Part shown: positions 1 through 10,353 of the stretch, piece by piece
How positions within the stretch are numbered: position 1 is the stretch's first letter
How the letters are laid out: the number at the start of each line of letters is the position of its first letter
DNA from: Amaurobius ferox
Taxonomy: Eukaryota > Arthropoda > Arachnida > Araneae > Amaurobiidae
Assembly (NCBI GenBank): GCA_951213105.1
Contig: OX578140.1
Span: forward strand, 34,215,403 to 34,279,402
DNA: 64,000 bases
Direction: 5' to 3'
The notes under the pieces: generated by a model
Databases searched by the model: none
The model's input: the letters and a program-made list of their open reading frames with translations, nothing else
Told to the model about the DNA's origin: nothing
Made by a program: the position numbers and the translations under genes

Positions 1-916
1 TTCGAATTCGAGTTCTCGACAGGAGGCACGTTTCAAGCATCCCTGATCACGAATCAGATATTTTTGAAGTGATGTCTGTGTGTGTGTGTGAAAGTATGTG
101 TGTGTGTGTGTGTGTGTGTGTGAAAGTATGCGTGTGTGTGTGTGTGTGTCAGTGAGTCTCTCGAGACGATAACGGACGAACGAATGGACCAATTCGAACG
201 AACTTTGGTACAAAAATCACAATCCGTAAACACTGGAAGCCTATTGTTTTTATACGCAATCGAATGTTCAGAACACCCCTAAATTTTCGAATGAAATTTT
301 GAAAAAATCGTCACAAAATCAAAACCGCTAATAAAGTTACGCAAATCAACATTTCTTGTGTAATTTTGCATTAGAAACCGATTGACATAAATCTTAGAAC
401 GCTAACATGAACCGTTCTCCAGATATTGTACATTTTTCAAAAAAATTATCAAAAAGTCATATAAAATAAAAACAAATATTTCCTATTGAGAAACATGTTC
501 ACTTTTCATATGTAATACTATGCGATAAATTGGGTGACATCATTCTCGTGGATCTAGCTCATTCCATTCATGAAAAAATATACTTTGAGTAATACTCTTG
601 TATTTTATCGCCAATCATTTACCTGCTGTAAGAATAACTTATTTCTTTGTTCATAACGCTTGGCGAGATTTTGTCGACGATTTTGGCGGAATGTCGCCAA
701 CTTGGCAACTTTTTGAAATGTTGCCAAATTAACGAAAATCTCGCCAAATGGATAAAAATGACGCTAAATCAATGAATATGACGACTAATTATCGAAAATT
801 CTATATCTTGAATAGAATATAAGTATCTACTATAAGAAACACCAATTTCTTTTTCTGCAAAAGTAGTAAATTCATTACATTATATAAGGAAAGTCATGTG
901 TTGCCCATATCAGATT
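1..916 (+). mobile_element. Repeat family A, copy 1 (Helentron/DINE-like, 5' end cut by window edge)
   Basis: This is a non-coding interspersed repeat, seen again at 56828-57880 (+), 58675-59707 (-) and 63331-64000 (-). It opens with the conserved stretch after the start hairpin (TTCGAATTCGAGTT), carries a (TG)n tract at 77-149, and contains several short clauses around GTCGCCAA and GACGCTAAAT at 670-800. It ends at 881-916 with TATATAAGGAAAG followed by CATGTGTTGCCCATATCAG. In other copies the element starts with the complement CTTTCCTTATATA. No reading frame of note lies inside. The architecture suggests a Helentron-associated non-autonomous element; that class is an inference, but the repeat identity is seen directly. 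Confidence 0.8.
77..149. repeat. (TG)n microsatellite inside family A
   Basis: Two (TG)n runs are separated by the interruption GAAAGTATG. The tract occupies the same place in the 1 kb repeat as (CA)n at 59451-59577 does in the inverted copy, so it is an internal part of the element and not an independent locus. Confidence 0.9.
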
Positions 917-2106
917 TTTTTAATTTATAATTATAACAGTCAAATTTTTTACTGTACTTTATCAGTGAAATTGCTTACAATTTTTAATTCCAATGTCGTA
1001 ACTATGGTAACCAATGTCGTAACTATGGTTACATTTCAAATACTTTTCAAATAGTTGGTTGGCAATTCTTCAAAATCAAACTATTGAAAATTAATGTTTA
1101 ATTAATCGATTGATTTTTAACTTGAAAAAATCTCTGAAAATGAAAAAAAAACTGAAAATGTTGAAATTAAAACAAGGTACAATGATTGCGGTAATGAAGT
1201 ATTGTTTTACATTCAGCAATTTCCATGTCTTTTGTATGTATATATTCATGATAACTATGAAATGTGCTCTATATTTATGCTTAAATTTGAAGCAGTTTAT
1301 GATACTCGGGACTTTTATAGAGTGTGTAGATGCTACATTTATTGACCAATGTCAACTTTGTGACCAGTCACATTTATTGACCAGTGATAACGTGTAGATT
1401 TCACATTTAATGTCCTTTTCGCCCACGCTTCGCGTGGGCAGAATGGCTTATAAATACATTTGTAAATATTTCTGCTTCGATAAATCCAAAAATAAAAAAC
1501 TTTGGCTTACTTATAGTCTTAAACTCTGCTGCATGAAAAGGAATGATGACGCTCCCATTAAACCAGTAAGAAAAGTCCACTTAAGAACAAATACGCGAGT
1601 TTTATTTCTTGTCAAATAGAACATAAATACTAATGGCGGCATTGTTATAGTTTGCTATTTATGTTCATCAGCGCCCCACTCGAGACAATCCCAGGAACGG
1701 CAGAAATGGGTGATAATAAGAAACGCTGATTCCACAAAATCAAAAAGATATTTCGAAAAGAAATATATATATATATATATATATACCTCAAACAATGTAG
1801 TGTGTCTAAAGTGAGTATATATTTATAACTGATGATAATGTTTCTAATATATTTACAGATGTATTCTGTTGCTCGTGATCAAAAATGTGTTGCTCATGAT
1901 CAAATTCTAGTAGTATTATAATTGATATTGTTCTTAGAAAATGTCATTAAAATATCTAATTTAATTCCTTTAAAAAAGCTGAATAAGAATCCTTGTTTTT
2001 GCTTTACAAAAATATCTGCACTAGCAAATCTGAAGAATAAGACATCCTGCTTTCCATTTTACAATTGGCAAAATATTTAAAGTTAGGAACCACGAAGCTA
2101 AACGAA
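917..2106. other. Gene-free AT-rich stretch with small repeats
   Basis: I see no gene. Two direct copies of about 20 bp (ATGTCGTAACTATGGT) lie at 993-1032. Near-copies of CATTTATTGACCA recur at 1333-1385, and an (AT)n tract sits at 1766-1787. The two reading frames at 1110-1397 and 1410-1619 match no family I recognise and have ordinary AT-rich composition. Confidence 0.5.
1421..1439. repeat. GC-rich perfect hairpin
   Basis: GCCCACGC and GCGTGGGC are perfect 8-bp arms around a 3-base loop in otherwise AT-rich DNA. Hairpins like this sit near the 3' ends of Helitrons, but no CTRR terminus follows at the usual distance on either strand, so I leave it unclassified. Confidence 0.6.
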
Positions 2107-2151
2107 ACTATTATTTTAGCGTTTTTGGAACAAAAACGCTAAAATAATAGT
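2107..2151. repeat. Perfect 21-bp inverted repeat, 3-base loop
   Basis: Arm 2107-2127 and arm 2131-2151 are exact reverse complements (ACTATTATTTTAGCGTTTTT plus one G), separated only by GAA. No mismatch is present, in contrast to the worn repeats around it. It could be a very small foldback element or the scar of a recent inversion event. Confidence 0.85.
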
Positions 2152-2329
2152 AACAATTATCCCCGTGTAATTTTTATCGTGTTCCAAGAATCGGTAAAAC
2201 ACAATACAGTATAAATATATAAATTAAAACAATATTTGCTTAAATAAATAAGATGGTTTATGAAATTAAAAATATCAATCATTCCCAGAACTTATATCCC
2301 CAAATTCTAACTGTCATAACCTAATCATG

Positions 2330-2900
2330 CATAGTAAATGAAAATGACTGCATGCATGTATGCATGTAGCGGGAAAACGAACAGTCGTATGGCTATGAAA
2401 TTTGGTACACAGGTACTTCAGGACAGGATTAGTTGCATCTTTCCATTACTTTTTTAATTTCTAAATTGTTATTTAATTATTTTATGTTTTGCCCTGATTT
2501 ACAACGATTAGCCAATATTCCGACGAATTCTTCTTACTTTTTTAATTTCGAAATAGTTACTTAATTATTTTATGTTTTGCCCTGATTTACAACGATTAGC
2601 CAATATTTCGACGAATCCTTCTTACTTTTTTAATTTCGAAATAGTTATTTAATTATTTTATGTTTTGCCCTGATTTACAACGATTAGCCAATATTCCGAC
2701 GAATCCGTCTTGCTTTTTTAATTTCGAAATAGTTATTTAATTATTTTATGTTATGCCGTGATTTACAACGATTAGCCAATATTCCGACGAATCGATTATT
2801 TAGCGACCTAAAATATTATCACACAATTTCCATCTTGACACCATCCCAAAAATCGAATATCATTCATTCCATTGATGATTGAACTAATCAGTGGGCAACA
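2330..2900 (+). mobile_element. Helitron-like repeat family D, copy 1
   Basis: The stretch with GAAATTTGGTACACAGGTAC at 2398-2417, followed by a TTTTATGTTTT...GATTAGCCAATATT block, is shared with 21640-21860. Both copies end in a similar AGCGACCTAAAA...ATCTTGACACCA segment. The sister copies carry TCTATATTACTAAA-type 5' ends and one has a hairpin plus CTAG end, both typical of non-autonomous Helitrons. This copy lacks clear termini and its inner block has been amplified four times. Confidence 0.55.
2446..2797 (+). repeat. Tandem array, 4 x 88 bp
   Basis: Units start at 2446, 2534, 2622 and 2710, each exactly 88 bp. Each contains TTAATTTCGAAATAGTTA, ATTATTTTATGTTTTGCC and ACGATTAGCCAATATT. 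Units differ by only a few substitutions. The homologous block at 21735-21800 is single-copy, so the array arose inside this Helitron-like copy. Confidence 0.9.
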
Positions 2901-4600
2901 AAATCATTACACTTCTTATGTGATCTGATATATATGTATTGTCGCACCCCCAAAAATTAAGATTAGCACAATTCTATAATTTAGCTAAAACTCCCCCATA
3001 AATCTCAGCATTCTATCAGAAAAATTTGTCGATTTTATAAGTAATTTTAATTTTTTATATTTTTAAAGGATCGTATTCACTCATCGCACTGTCTTGCAGT
3101 GTTTCTTTCAGAACTTTTTGCCGGGGGGGGGGGGACGAATAAAATTTTAGGAGGGTCAAGTTTTCTATTTGCTCTATGTAAATATATCTAAATACTGTGA
3201 CACATAAATAGAAGCTAGGATAACATAAAATGTCTTCGGAGAAGCGAATATTTTTCACCGGGGGGCTTCGGTCCCCCGGAGATATGCCTGAAAGAGACAC
3301 TGCGTCTGCCGTCTCCACCGGGATTCTGTGTTCCCCTTCTCTGATCATATCTATTTATAAGAGGGTTAAGCGGGTGTTGCATAATGGATTCTTGGCATTC
3401 GGAAAGAAACTTTCGAGGTGAGGTTTTGAAATGGTTGCATTCTTTTCTGCTTCGCGGAGGAAGAAAACGTCCTGATGTGTGATAAAGGATCGTGGGTGAG
3501 TGCGAACCATTTCGTTCATTTCGTGTTTGCATGAATGATCAAAATGGAGTATTGGAAATATAAAAATTGCTGAAGATATGGGCAATTGTGATACTCATTT
3601 TGTGATTTGGAGAACGTATTTGCAACGTGGGAATGCTGTTGCTTCAAACCAAACGATTTGAAAATTGCGTATGGTGCTACATGTGCCTGTATTATTGCTG
3701 CTAAGCAACATAATAATATTATTTTCTTCAAATAAAGTTTTGGAAAAAAATTCGTCTGCATAATGAAATTGCTTAAGGAAGATTTAAGTTTGTGTGTTTC
3801 ATTAATATTTCGACAATCTTTGAGCACTAACTCGATAAATGAATGGCGTTACTTGTGAGGTAGAGACTATATATCTAAAATTGGGATAAAATCCGTCAAA
3901 AACTGGGGTTTGTATATGGAAAAAACAAACAATTAAAGATACTTTCAATTTTATACATACAGCATATAGCTATCAGGCCATTGCATTTAATGGTGTCTTT
4001 TCTTTAACAATACTAAAGTGTTGCTCTGATATATAGTAGAAAACATTCTAAAGTACAGTTCCTTACGAATACAGGTAGATAAACTAAATCCTCCATAAAA
4101 GTAGGGGCGCGGCTAAATATTAAAATTTATAACTTTTTCTTTATTTTCTGTTTATGTAACTTCAGTTAATTAAATTAAGAATATTAAACAAAGGTGAGAT
4201 CCGTCGTATTCGCACACATATTCTGAAAAAAAAAAGAAAACTTAATTTGCTGCCCATGATTTTCCACGTATAAAGCAATTACATCTTTCAGACCGAAAAA
4301 GTGGTGAATGTGATTCATCCCAAAATATTTTTGGCGTTGATTTTACATGACGTAAATTCAAATTCCGCTTTTGTGGCAATTCATTAGTCTAAACAAAATG
4401 AAATATTCATAGTCACATACAAAATCTCCAAAATGCAATGGATATTTAATTAATATACGAAGGATTAAATAACTATTAGCAAATCTTTTGGCGCCAATCC
4501 TAAACTATTTCAAAACTAGATCGAAATATCCGTCGTTGTCCGGGTCCTAAATAAGTGTCCGTAATTTATCTACGAATTTTGCATATCAGTTTTAATCAAT
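2901..4600. other. Gene-free stretch with a GC-rich patch at 3110-3520
   Basis: I see no recognisable gene. A run of G follows GCC at 3121-3134. The patch 3230-3530 is richer in G and C than its surroundings and gives overlapping frames on both strands, none matching a family I know. It holds the hairpin annotated at 3258-3279. The remainder is AT-rich without repeats I can place. Confidence 0.4.
3258..3279. repeat. Hairpin with CTTCGG loop
   Basis: CCGGGGG and CCCCCGG form the arms and GCTTCGGT the cap. As RNA the plus strand would close on a C(UUCG)G tetraloop, an unusually stable fold. It sits in a small GC-rich island of unknown origin. No transcript or element boundary can be assigned. 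Confidence 0.7.
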
Positions 4601-4663
4601 ATCCCCATGAAAGGTATCGCTCCACATACGTTGAAAGCTAAAACACACACACACACACACACA

Positions 4664-4734
4664 CCACCTGACAACAAAATGATGTAAGTCACGCCTCCTT
4701 CTGTAGGCAAGACTTACATGTTGTTATCAGGTGG
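4664..4734. repeat. 71-nt imperfect hairpin next to (AC)n
   Basis: The left arm CCACCTGACAACA...ATGTAAGTC (4664-4690) pairs with the right arm GACTTACATGTTGTTATCAGGTGG (4711-4734) with few mismatches and about 20 unpaired bases between. An (AC)n tract at about 4642-4663 abuts it. Size and shape fit either a tiny foldback MITE or a miRNA-precursor-like fold; nothing in the sequence separates these. Confidence 0.7.
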
Positions 4735-5867
4735 ACATGTGCAGTCAACAAGTCGAAAAATGTACGGAATTTCATTCAGGAAGAACAAATATCTTACAGA
4801 TGCGTTCGTTTCATAAAATGAGAAAAAAAAAATTACGTATTAAATTTAAAAAAAAATACTTGATTGCGAAATATACGCCCACTTTTTACTAAACTATAGA
4901 ATTGTGCTAATCTTAGTTTTCGTGTGCAGCAAGAGGAGTATCATATAGTTTAAAAAATGCTTATTTCGATAGGTTTTTTTTAATACATAAATATGAAGCA
5001 ATTGTTCGATGGATGCGGTTCAAATTCTGTGAAAATATTTTCGGTCCCTAAGGAACCGATATAAGTGAAAATCGTTAAAAAATATTATGACAAAACTTAA
5101 TTGAAATACTAATTCGAATTTTAAATAAATATTACCAAGGTGTACCTGCCCTGGTCTCGATACCTGTGACTTAATTTTAAGGCAGTACGACGCTAATACA
5201 TTTCCTGCTACAGATCCAATATACATAGACATCTTCCTGTATTATGTAAAATGAGAAGTATTTGTCCTTCATGAGTGGAACGAATTGCAACCAGAATAAA
5301 TGACATTTACACATTTGTTTCATAATATTGCATATGAAACTTAAGCATATTGGATAATACTTCTAATTACAACTTTTTTATTTTATATAATTTCTTTGAA
5401 TAAATTTATTTTAAAAAAATTTATGGATGCAAATTTTGTTCTTTAGTGTTGCTAGAATTTTCTGCAAAAATGAACCCCATACCCCCTCCCTAAATACGCC
5501 CCTGTCGGATGTACATAATTAAAGTTCCCCTCTTCAGTGCTGCATACAGTCGTAAGTATCCATCAGAAAATTATGAAACTTTGTGTACCCCTAAATAAAG
5601 GGATCGGAAATACATTTAGGGGGGGGGGATTTAGTTATAATTATCGTCACTAGAAAACGTATTGCTATAAAACTACCACACATGTAAATTTTTCCAGCAA
5701 CGTTACTTATCAGCTGTCCACTATAAAAGGGTAAACATTCGCGGGTAGAAATTGCTTTCAGTGTCTTCGCCATACAAAATGACTTGACTGAGTTTACAAT
5801 ATCGCGTTTTGTTAGTAAAATTTTTTTATCAAAACCGCGGATCCGCACACGAAGCTTTGCTGCTTTA

Positions 5868-5961
5868 TGGCCAACATTAGTGGCCATATTATGGCCAATA
5901 CTGGTGGCCAACACTTATGGCCAACACTAGTGGCTAGAAGCTTTATGGCCAACACTAGTGT
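5868..5961 (+). repeat. Minisatellite, about 5 units of TTATGGCCAACACTAGTGGC
   Basis: Units of roughly 17-22 bp repeat with variation between about 5868 and 5961. The array replaces the part of the mariner-like element where the transposase N-terminus should be, so it probably expanded after the gene died. Confidence 0.8.
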
Positions 5962-7082
5962 TCGCCGTGTCGCAAAAGTGTTGGATGCCATCGTCTACTG
6001 TCCATAAAATTTTCGGTAATATCCTGCGGTATTATCCGTACAAACTTGCCCTTGCTCAGCAGTTGGTTCCACGTGAATTTGATCCACAACTAACCCTCTC
6101 GCTACAGTATCTTGCTCTCTATGAGGTCGATTCTGAGCCTTAGAACATCTTGTAGTCAGACGAAGCGCATTTTCATTTGGACGGTTCAGTGAATACGCGT
6201 AACTGCCGAATTTGGGCTGCGGAATATCCCCGCTCGATCCTAGAGGCTCCGTTACATTCCACAAAAGTAAGGGTATGGTGTGGATTTTCTGTATCATTTA
6301 TTTTGGGGTTGTATTTCTTCGAGGAGTTAACTCCATCAGGTCCAGTGACATGTTCTATCAACGGGACGCGATATGCATCGCTGTTAGAGAATTTAACTGT
6401 TCCAGCTCGGCAAGCATGCCAATGCCTTGACCAAACAGTCTTTATACAAGACGGAGTTACTCCACATATTGCATATTGCGTTAAATATGTTCCTAAAAGA
6501 CATTTTACTGAAGAAAGTGTCGGGGGAGCTTCACCCCTGTGGTTAGCGGGCGCACCCCTGTGGTTAGCGGGCGGTGCACTCGGTCGCCACGGGCTCTATT
6601 CCCGTCACTGCCAAAACTGCCGCCCTGTTCCCGCGGAGTATGATCACGTTAAACACGTGGTTCCGTAAGTCCTTTCGAGAAGTTGGTGTTAGGGGAAGGA
6701 GGGCACGGTCCCTGTGGATGCCACCCCCCACTGGGTTCCGGTCTAAATTGTGTGGCACTTCCCGACCGTCCAAACAGATACCTTATACATTTCTAGTTAG
6801 TCGGACGGTCTGGGCCGAAGAAGAAGAAACTGCCATAAGCCTCCACTTTCGTAATATCTAGCTTGTCGATGCCCATACCTGATTCCACGCGATTTTTGGC
6901 TCTGGTTATATGTGAAAAATCTGGTCAGCCGTGACAACTCGAAAAACTTATCTGACAAGATTTCGCGACACGTGCTCAATATTTCGAGAAATTTATTGCA
7001 CTCGACTGTTGAACATGCCTTTTTAAGATTTCAAAGGATATCTGATAATGATTGTCATCGTATCGAACATGAGTTGCTTTAA
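5958..7082 (+). pseudogene. Mariner-like transposase pseudogene (copy 1)
   Basis: Frames here align with the better copy at 45919-47020. The first shared segment is the helix-turn-helix part (VAKVLDAPSSTVHKIF, reading through a frame shift). It is followed by SDEAHFHLDG (first catalytic Asp), NCRIWAAE, KVRVWCGF, a degenerate second-Asp segment (IQDGVTPHIA) and KYVPKRHF. The reading is then split by a SINE at 6522-6822. After it come PRDFWLWLYVK, holding the third catalytic Asp, and a C-terminus ending at TAA 7080-7082. The N-terminal region is missing, several frame shifts are present, and the gene cannot encode an active enzyme. This copy keeps Trp after the third Asp where the other copy has a stop. 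Cut-and-paste DDE transposition is the family role. Confidence 0.85.
6522..6822 (+). mobile_element. Full SINE inserted in the mariner pseudogene
   Basis: The insert is flanked by imperfect 12-bp target duplications, GAAGAAAGTGTC (6510-6521) and GAAGAAACTGCC (6823-6834). Its 5' part (GCGGGCGGTGCACTCGG...GGGCTCTATTCCCG) looks like a worn tRNA-type promoter with boxes A and B. The body has GGTCTAAATTGTGTGGCACT, shared with 60123-60296. The 3' end is a hairpin, CCCGACCGTCCAAACAG pairing with GTCGGACGGTCTGGG, followed by (GAA)n. That hairpin end resembles the stand-alone elements at 12030, 33421 and 43211. Confidence 0.75.
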
Positions 7083-7282
7083 TTACAAGTCCATAATGTA
7101 ACTAAATGTGCAATTGTTGAATAAAATCTAAATACGCCCTCTAGTGGCGATATTTGAAACTAATTTTTTTTTTCGCTAAATGACTTTCCCATCCCTCTAT
7201 TTAGGGGTTCCCAAAGTTTCATAATTTCTGATAAATAGTTACGGCTCTATGCAACACTGAATAAGGGAACTTTAACTGGATG

Positions 7283-8035
7283 TAATATAAGCATAAGAGA
7301 ACTTATGAGCTAGCTAATACTGCTTGTAGTAGGTTGAAACGTTATCTTACATTGTCGTTTTATTTTTATTTTTGTGAGATATGTAGTCGATTGGCATCAA
7401 TGAAATCAGCATCTACGCATTTTATAAAAAAAATTAATCTGCAAATATTTTAAACATAATATTTATTTCAGTGCTACTTAACGTGATGAAACAAATATAA
7501 ATCATACAAACAAACTCAATTCAGTTATTTATATTTATAAGTGATGTGCTTGCTCTCAACCCGATCTCTGTAATAAAAAAGTCATTGGGAAACAGGAAAT
7601 GACAATATGTGTCGGATTGATATTTCTTCCCAAGTCATGAAAAAATATTGAAAGTTCAAAGTTGTTGCCACAAAATGAAAGAAAAACACTTATATTGACA
7701 GACAAAGGAAGAGATAAAAAAGTAAATAATGTTACTTGGAGAGTTCTGTTGTCAGGATGTCTCTCATAGCTGGAAAGTACTTCTAACTTTTGTGTCAAGA
7801 CAATAATGAAAGAAATAGTAGTTATTTTCTATTATCTCCACAAACTTTTTTTTTCAGGCAAAAACAGTGGATTATATTTTATTCTATAAAAGGAATGTGA
7901 ATAAAAATGAATTCGAAATCTGTCTGATCAGCACAGAGATTTCCTTACAAACTGAAGCTGTATATTTCTCAGAGGCGTTGTTTGTATTAGTTTATACGAA
8001 ATATGTTCATTTAAACACAACACATACACATAATA
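7283..8035. other. Gene-free AT-rich stretch
   Basis: I see nothing recognisable here. The minus-strand frame at 7556-7798 is hydrophobic and AT-rich and resembles no family I know. Confidence 0.4.
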
Positions 8036-8320
8036 CAAGGTAGGATCAAAAAGTTCGGATACTGTGCTGATATTTCCAACCTTAATTCGAGGAGAGGGGA
8101 ACTATTTTACCGTGGCGTAGAGGCACATGTGACGCGAGACAATTTTTCCAGACAATGCGTGTCAGTGAACTGTTGTCGTTCGCGTTCGTCGGAAATGGAA
8201 ATGGAGTTTGATGAACAAAGTGCGAATATCAAATTCTACCAGCGTTTGGGGGGAATTGTCGTCAGAAACATTGCACCTGCTGCATCGGGTATTGTTATCC
8301 TGGTTTTGTTATCCTTGTAA
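8036..8320 (+). mobile_element. Mariner 5' end with transposase N-terminus
   Basis: After TA at 8034-8035 comes CAAGGTAGGATCAAAAAGTT, a mariner-style terminal repeat, then an untranslated leader and ATG at 8195. The first residues include NIKFYQRLG (about residues 11-19), the start of the mariner helix-turn-helix domain found in transposases beginning with variants of EQRVNIKF. The frame loses similarity after about 25 residues and no 3' terminal repeat is visible downstream, so this is a 5' fragment. Confidence 0.6.
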
Positions 8321-10345
8321 TGACGGTTTTTTTATTTTGAATCCGGTTTATACATTTAATCAACATTCATATTGTGCTACTACAGATCCATTTTAATTTC
8401 CAGGTAATAAGAATAATAAACAAAATTTATTTGAATTTTCACTGCAAACTCAGTTTTTCCAGAAGATGTATTTTAAAAAGCATGACCACATCCTATGCTG
8501 GTCATGCAAATCGTAATTTTGAATTTCTAGAACTGTTATATACATGATTATGCCGTTCCTTAAAAACAGTTTTCATTTTTTGTCGTTTTCAATTAGCGTG
8601 AAAAAATTCGCAATTGAGGCAACTTGTGCTTGGTTTGCGGTAACAATTTTTGTTGCACCTGATATGCGATCCAAAAATATTTATATACAGAAAGTAATTT
8701 CAAAGTAATCATCACGATGTTTGAACCATTATTCTAACATCAAAAATTCATTTTTGAAGGAGAAACTGGAAATAATAAAATTTTTCATTCAATCAACACA
8801 GTATATTACAATTAATGCATTTAATATGGTTATGTTTTAAACATAACAGTTTATATATGGAAGGACAAATGTGGTGCTAAATTCTGACAGGCTAACTAAC
8901 TCCTCACCTTGAATAAATGGAATGCATTCAATATAATTTGTTTAACTATTTTAGGAACTTATTCAGATCGCTTTCAATGTTGATCAATAATCCTTTATTC
9001 CTCGTGCGCCATGTAATCGAGTGCCAAAAATTGCAAATAATTAGTTGCAAATTGAAGAATTCATTAAAATGTTTTCCTCCTACTTTGGAAAATAAAACTA
9101 GTATAAAACATGAGCTCACACGATAATATATGAATTTCCGAAATTAGCGGAACTTTAATTTGTAGATTTTCAACATATTTCTATTGATTGAACTAATAAC
9201 AGTGTCATTATTAAGCCAGTGAAAGCCGTTTTCCAAAAGTTATTAATTTTTTCTAGTCCTATAGTATGTGGTATATGTAAAAGGAAATCATTATGTTTGG
9301 ATTGAAAATCTGATTCTAAATAATATCTCGATTACACTTTCTGAACATCGAACTTGAGGCCCTTTTCTCAGCTTGTCGATCATAGTTCCACGTAGTTCGA
9401 TAGAGAGTGTTCGTACCCCTGAGCAACAAACTAGCAGCATTTCTATCTTCACTATGGGAGCCATGCAAAATTACGAACGGCAAAACTTGAGATATGTCCC
9501 CCACGAACTTTGAAAACATTCGTTTTCTAATGCAAGAAAATCATAGAAAAGAGACATTCAAAAGTCCATTAAATGCATAATTTTGTATATAAATACCAGT
9601 GTCATCGTTTATAGAAAGCAAACATGCGCCATTCTCGAGATTTCGCTTGAGTTTCAACCTGTTTTCAATCAATCTAGTCAAATCAATTTCAATCTAAAAT
9701 ATAAAGAAAATATTAATCTTTAATAAATAAATATGTACATTGCTATCAAAATCGTGAGTGTTGTAAAAACTTTTACATAAAACTGACTGGACAACTGTTT
9801 AAGATTTATCACACACACTTTTCAAGATATTAGACATTTTACTTTTCCACTTTTCCATGAGGAGAATGTCAGACCAGAAATAGATCTCACATTTGATGAG
9901 ACACTTTTATGTATACATTTACGGTGGCCAAAACGGCGGACAAAACTTGTAGTCTGGCTTGCACCGATTTTATCACTCCGTGAACCTAAAGGTCAGAAGA
10001 CCATAAATTTAGGGGGCCATGACAGAGCGGCTGAGCTGGGCCTTACGAGATGTGGAATGGTGCCATTGGGTAAAGGAGTAACCAATAAGCGCCAAATGGA
10101 AGAAAAGAAGGAGTTACCCCCACCCCACCCCACCCCACCCCCACCCACCGAGTGAACCACAGCCTGTGACCCGAGAATCAAGCAGACAATTACAAAGATT
10201 TGACTTAAGAGCAGACCATAAAAGAAATGAGGAAGATTTGACTTACGAAGGACGCGAGCAGATTTGTGCAACTTGTGCACATATAGCTTGTACAACATGA
10301 CTTACAGAATTGTGCAAATGTTCCAAAAAGGCTAGATCTATATAA
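8321..10345. other. Gene-free stretch with one unusual minus-strand frame
   Basis: Mostly AT-rich with no repeat I can place. The minus-strand frame at 9316-9519 (67 residues) has higher GC and a balanced residue composition, preceded on its strand by a pyrimidine-rich TTTTCTTGCATTAG that could be a splice acceptor; I do not recognise the protein. A (CCCCACC)-type C-rich tract lies at 10108-10149. Confidence 0.4.
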
Positions 10346-10353
10346 TGTGTGAG

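Larger units (their letters stand above)
5514..7282 (+). mobile_element. Mariner-like element 1, decayed, with nested SINE
   Basis: Terminal inverted repeats of about 110 bp flank the element: the left one runs from 5514 (AATTAAAGTTCCCCTCTTCA) and the right one ends at 7282 (its complement AGTTAAAGTTCCCTTATTCA). The arms share GTAAGTAT/GTAACTAT, AATTATGAAACTTTG and CCCCTAAATA. Both ends abut TA (5512-5513 and 7283-7284), the Tc1/mariner target. The inside holds a broken transposase, a short minisatellite and a 301-bp SINE. Confidence 0.85.

Noticed and set aside
1421..1439. Helitron 3' hairpin
   Set aside because: No CTRR end within about 20 bases on either strand and no matching 5' end.
6173..6861. 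Several overlapping frames on both strands at 6.2-6.9 kb as separate genes
   Set aside because: They are shadows of the mariner transposase remnant and the inserted SINE.
9993..10298. 101-residue minus-strand frame with Gly run
   Set aside because: It depends on a C-rich simple repeat at 10108-10149 and has no family resemblance.
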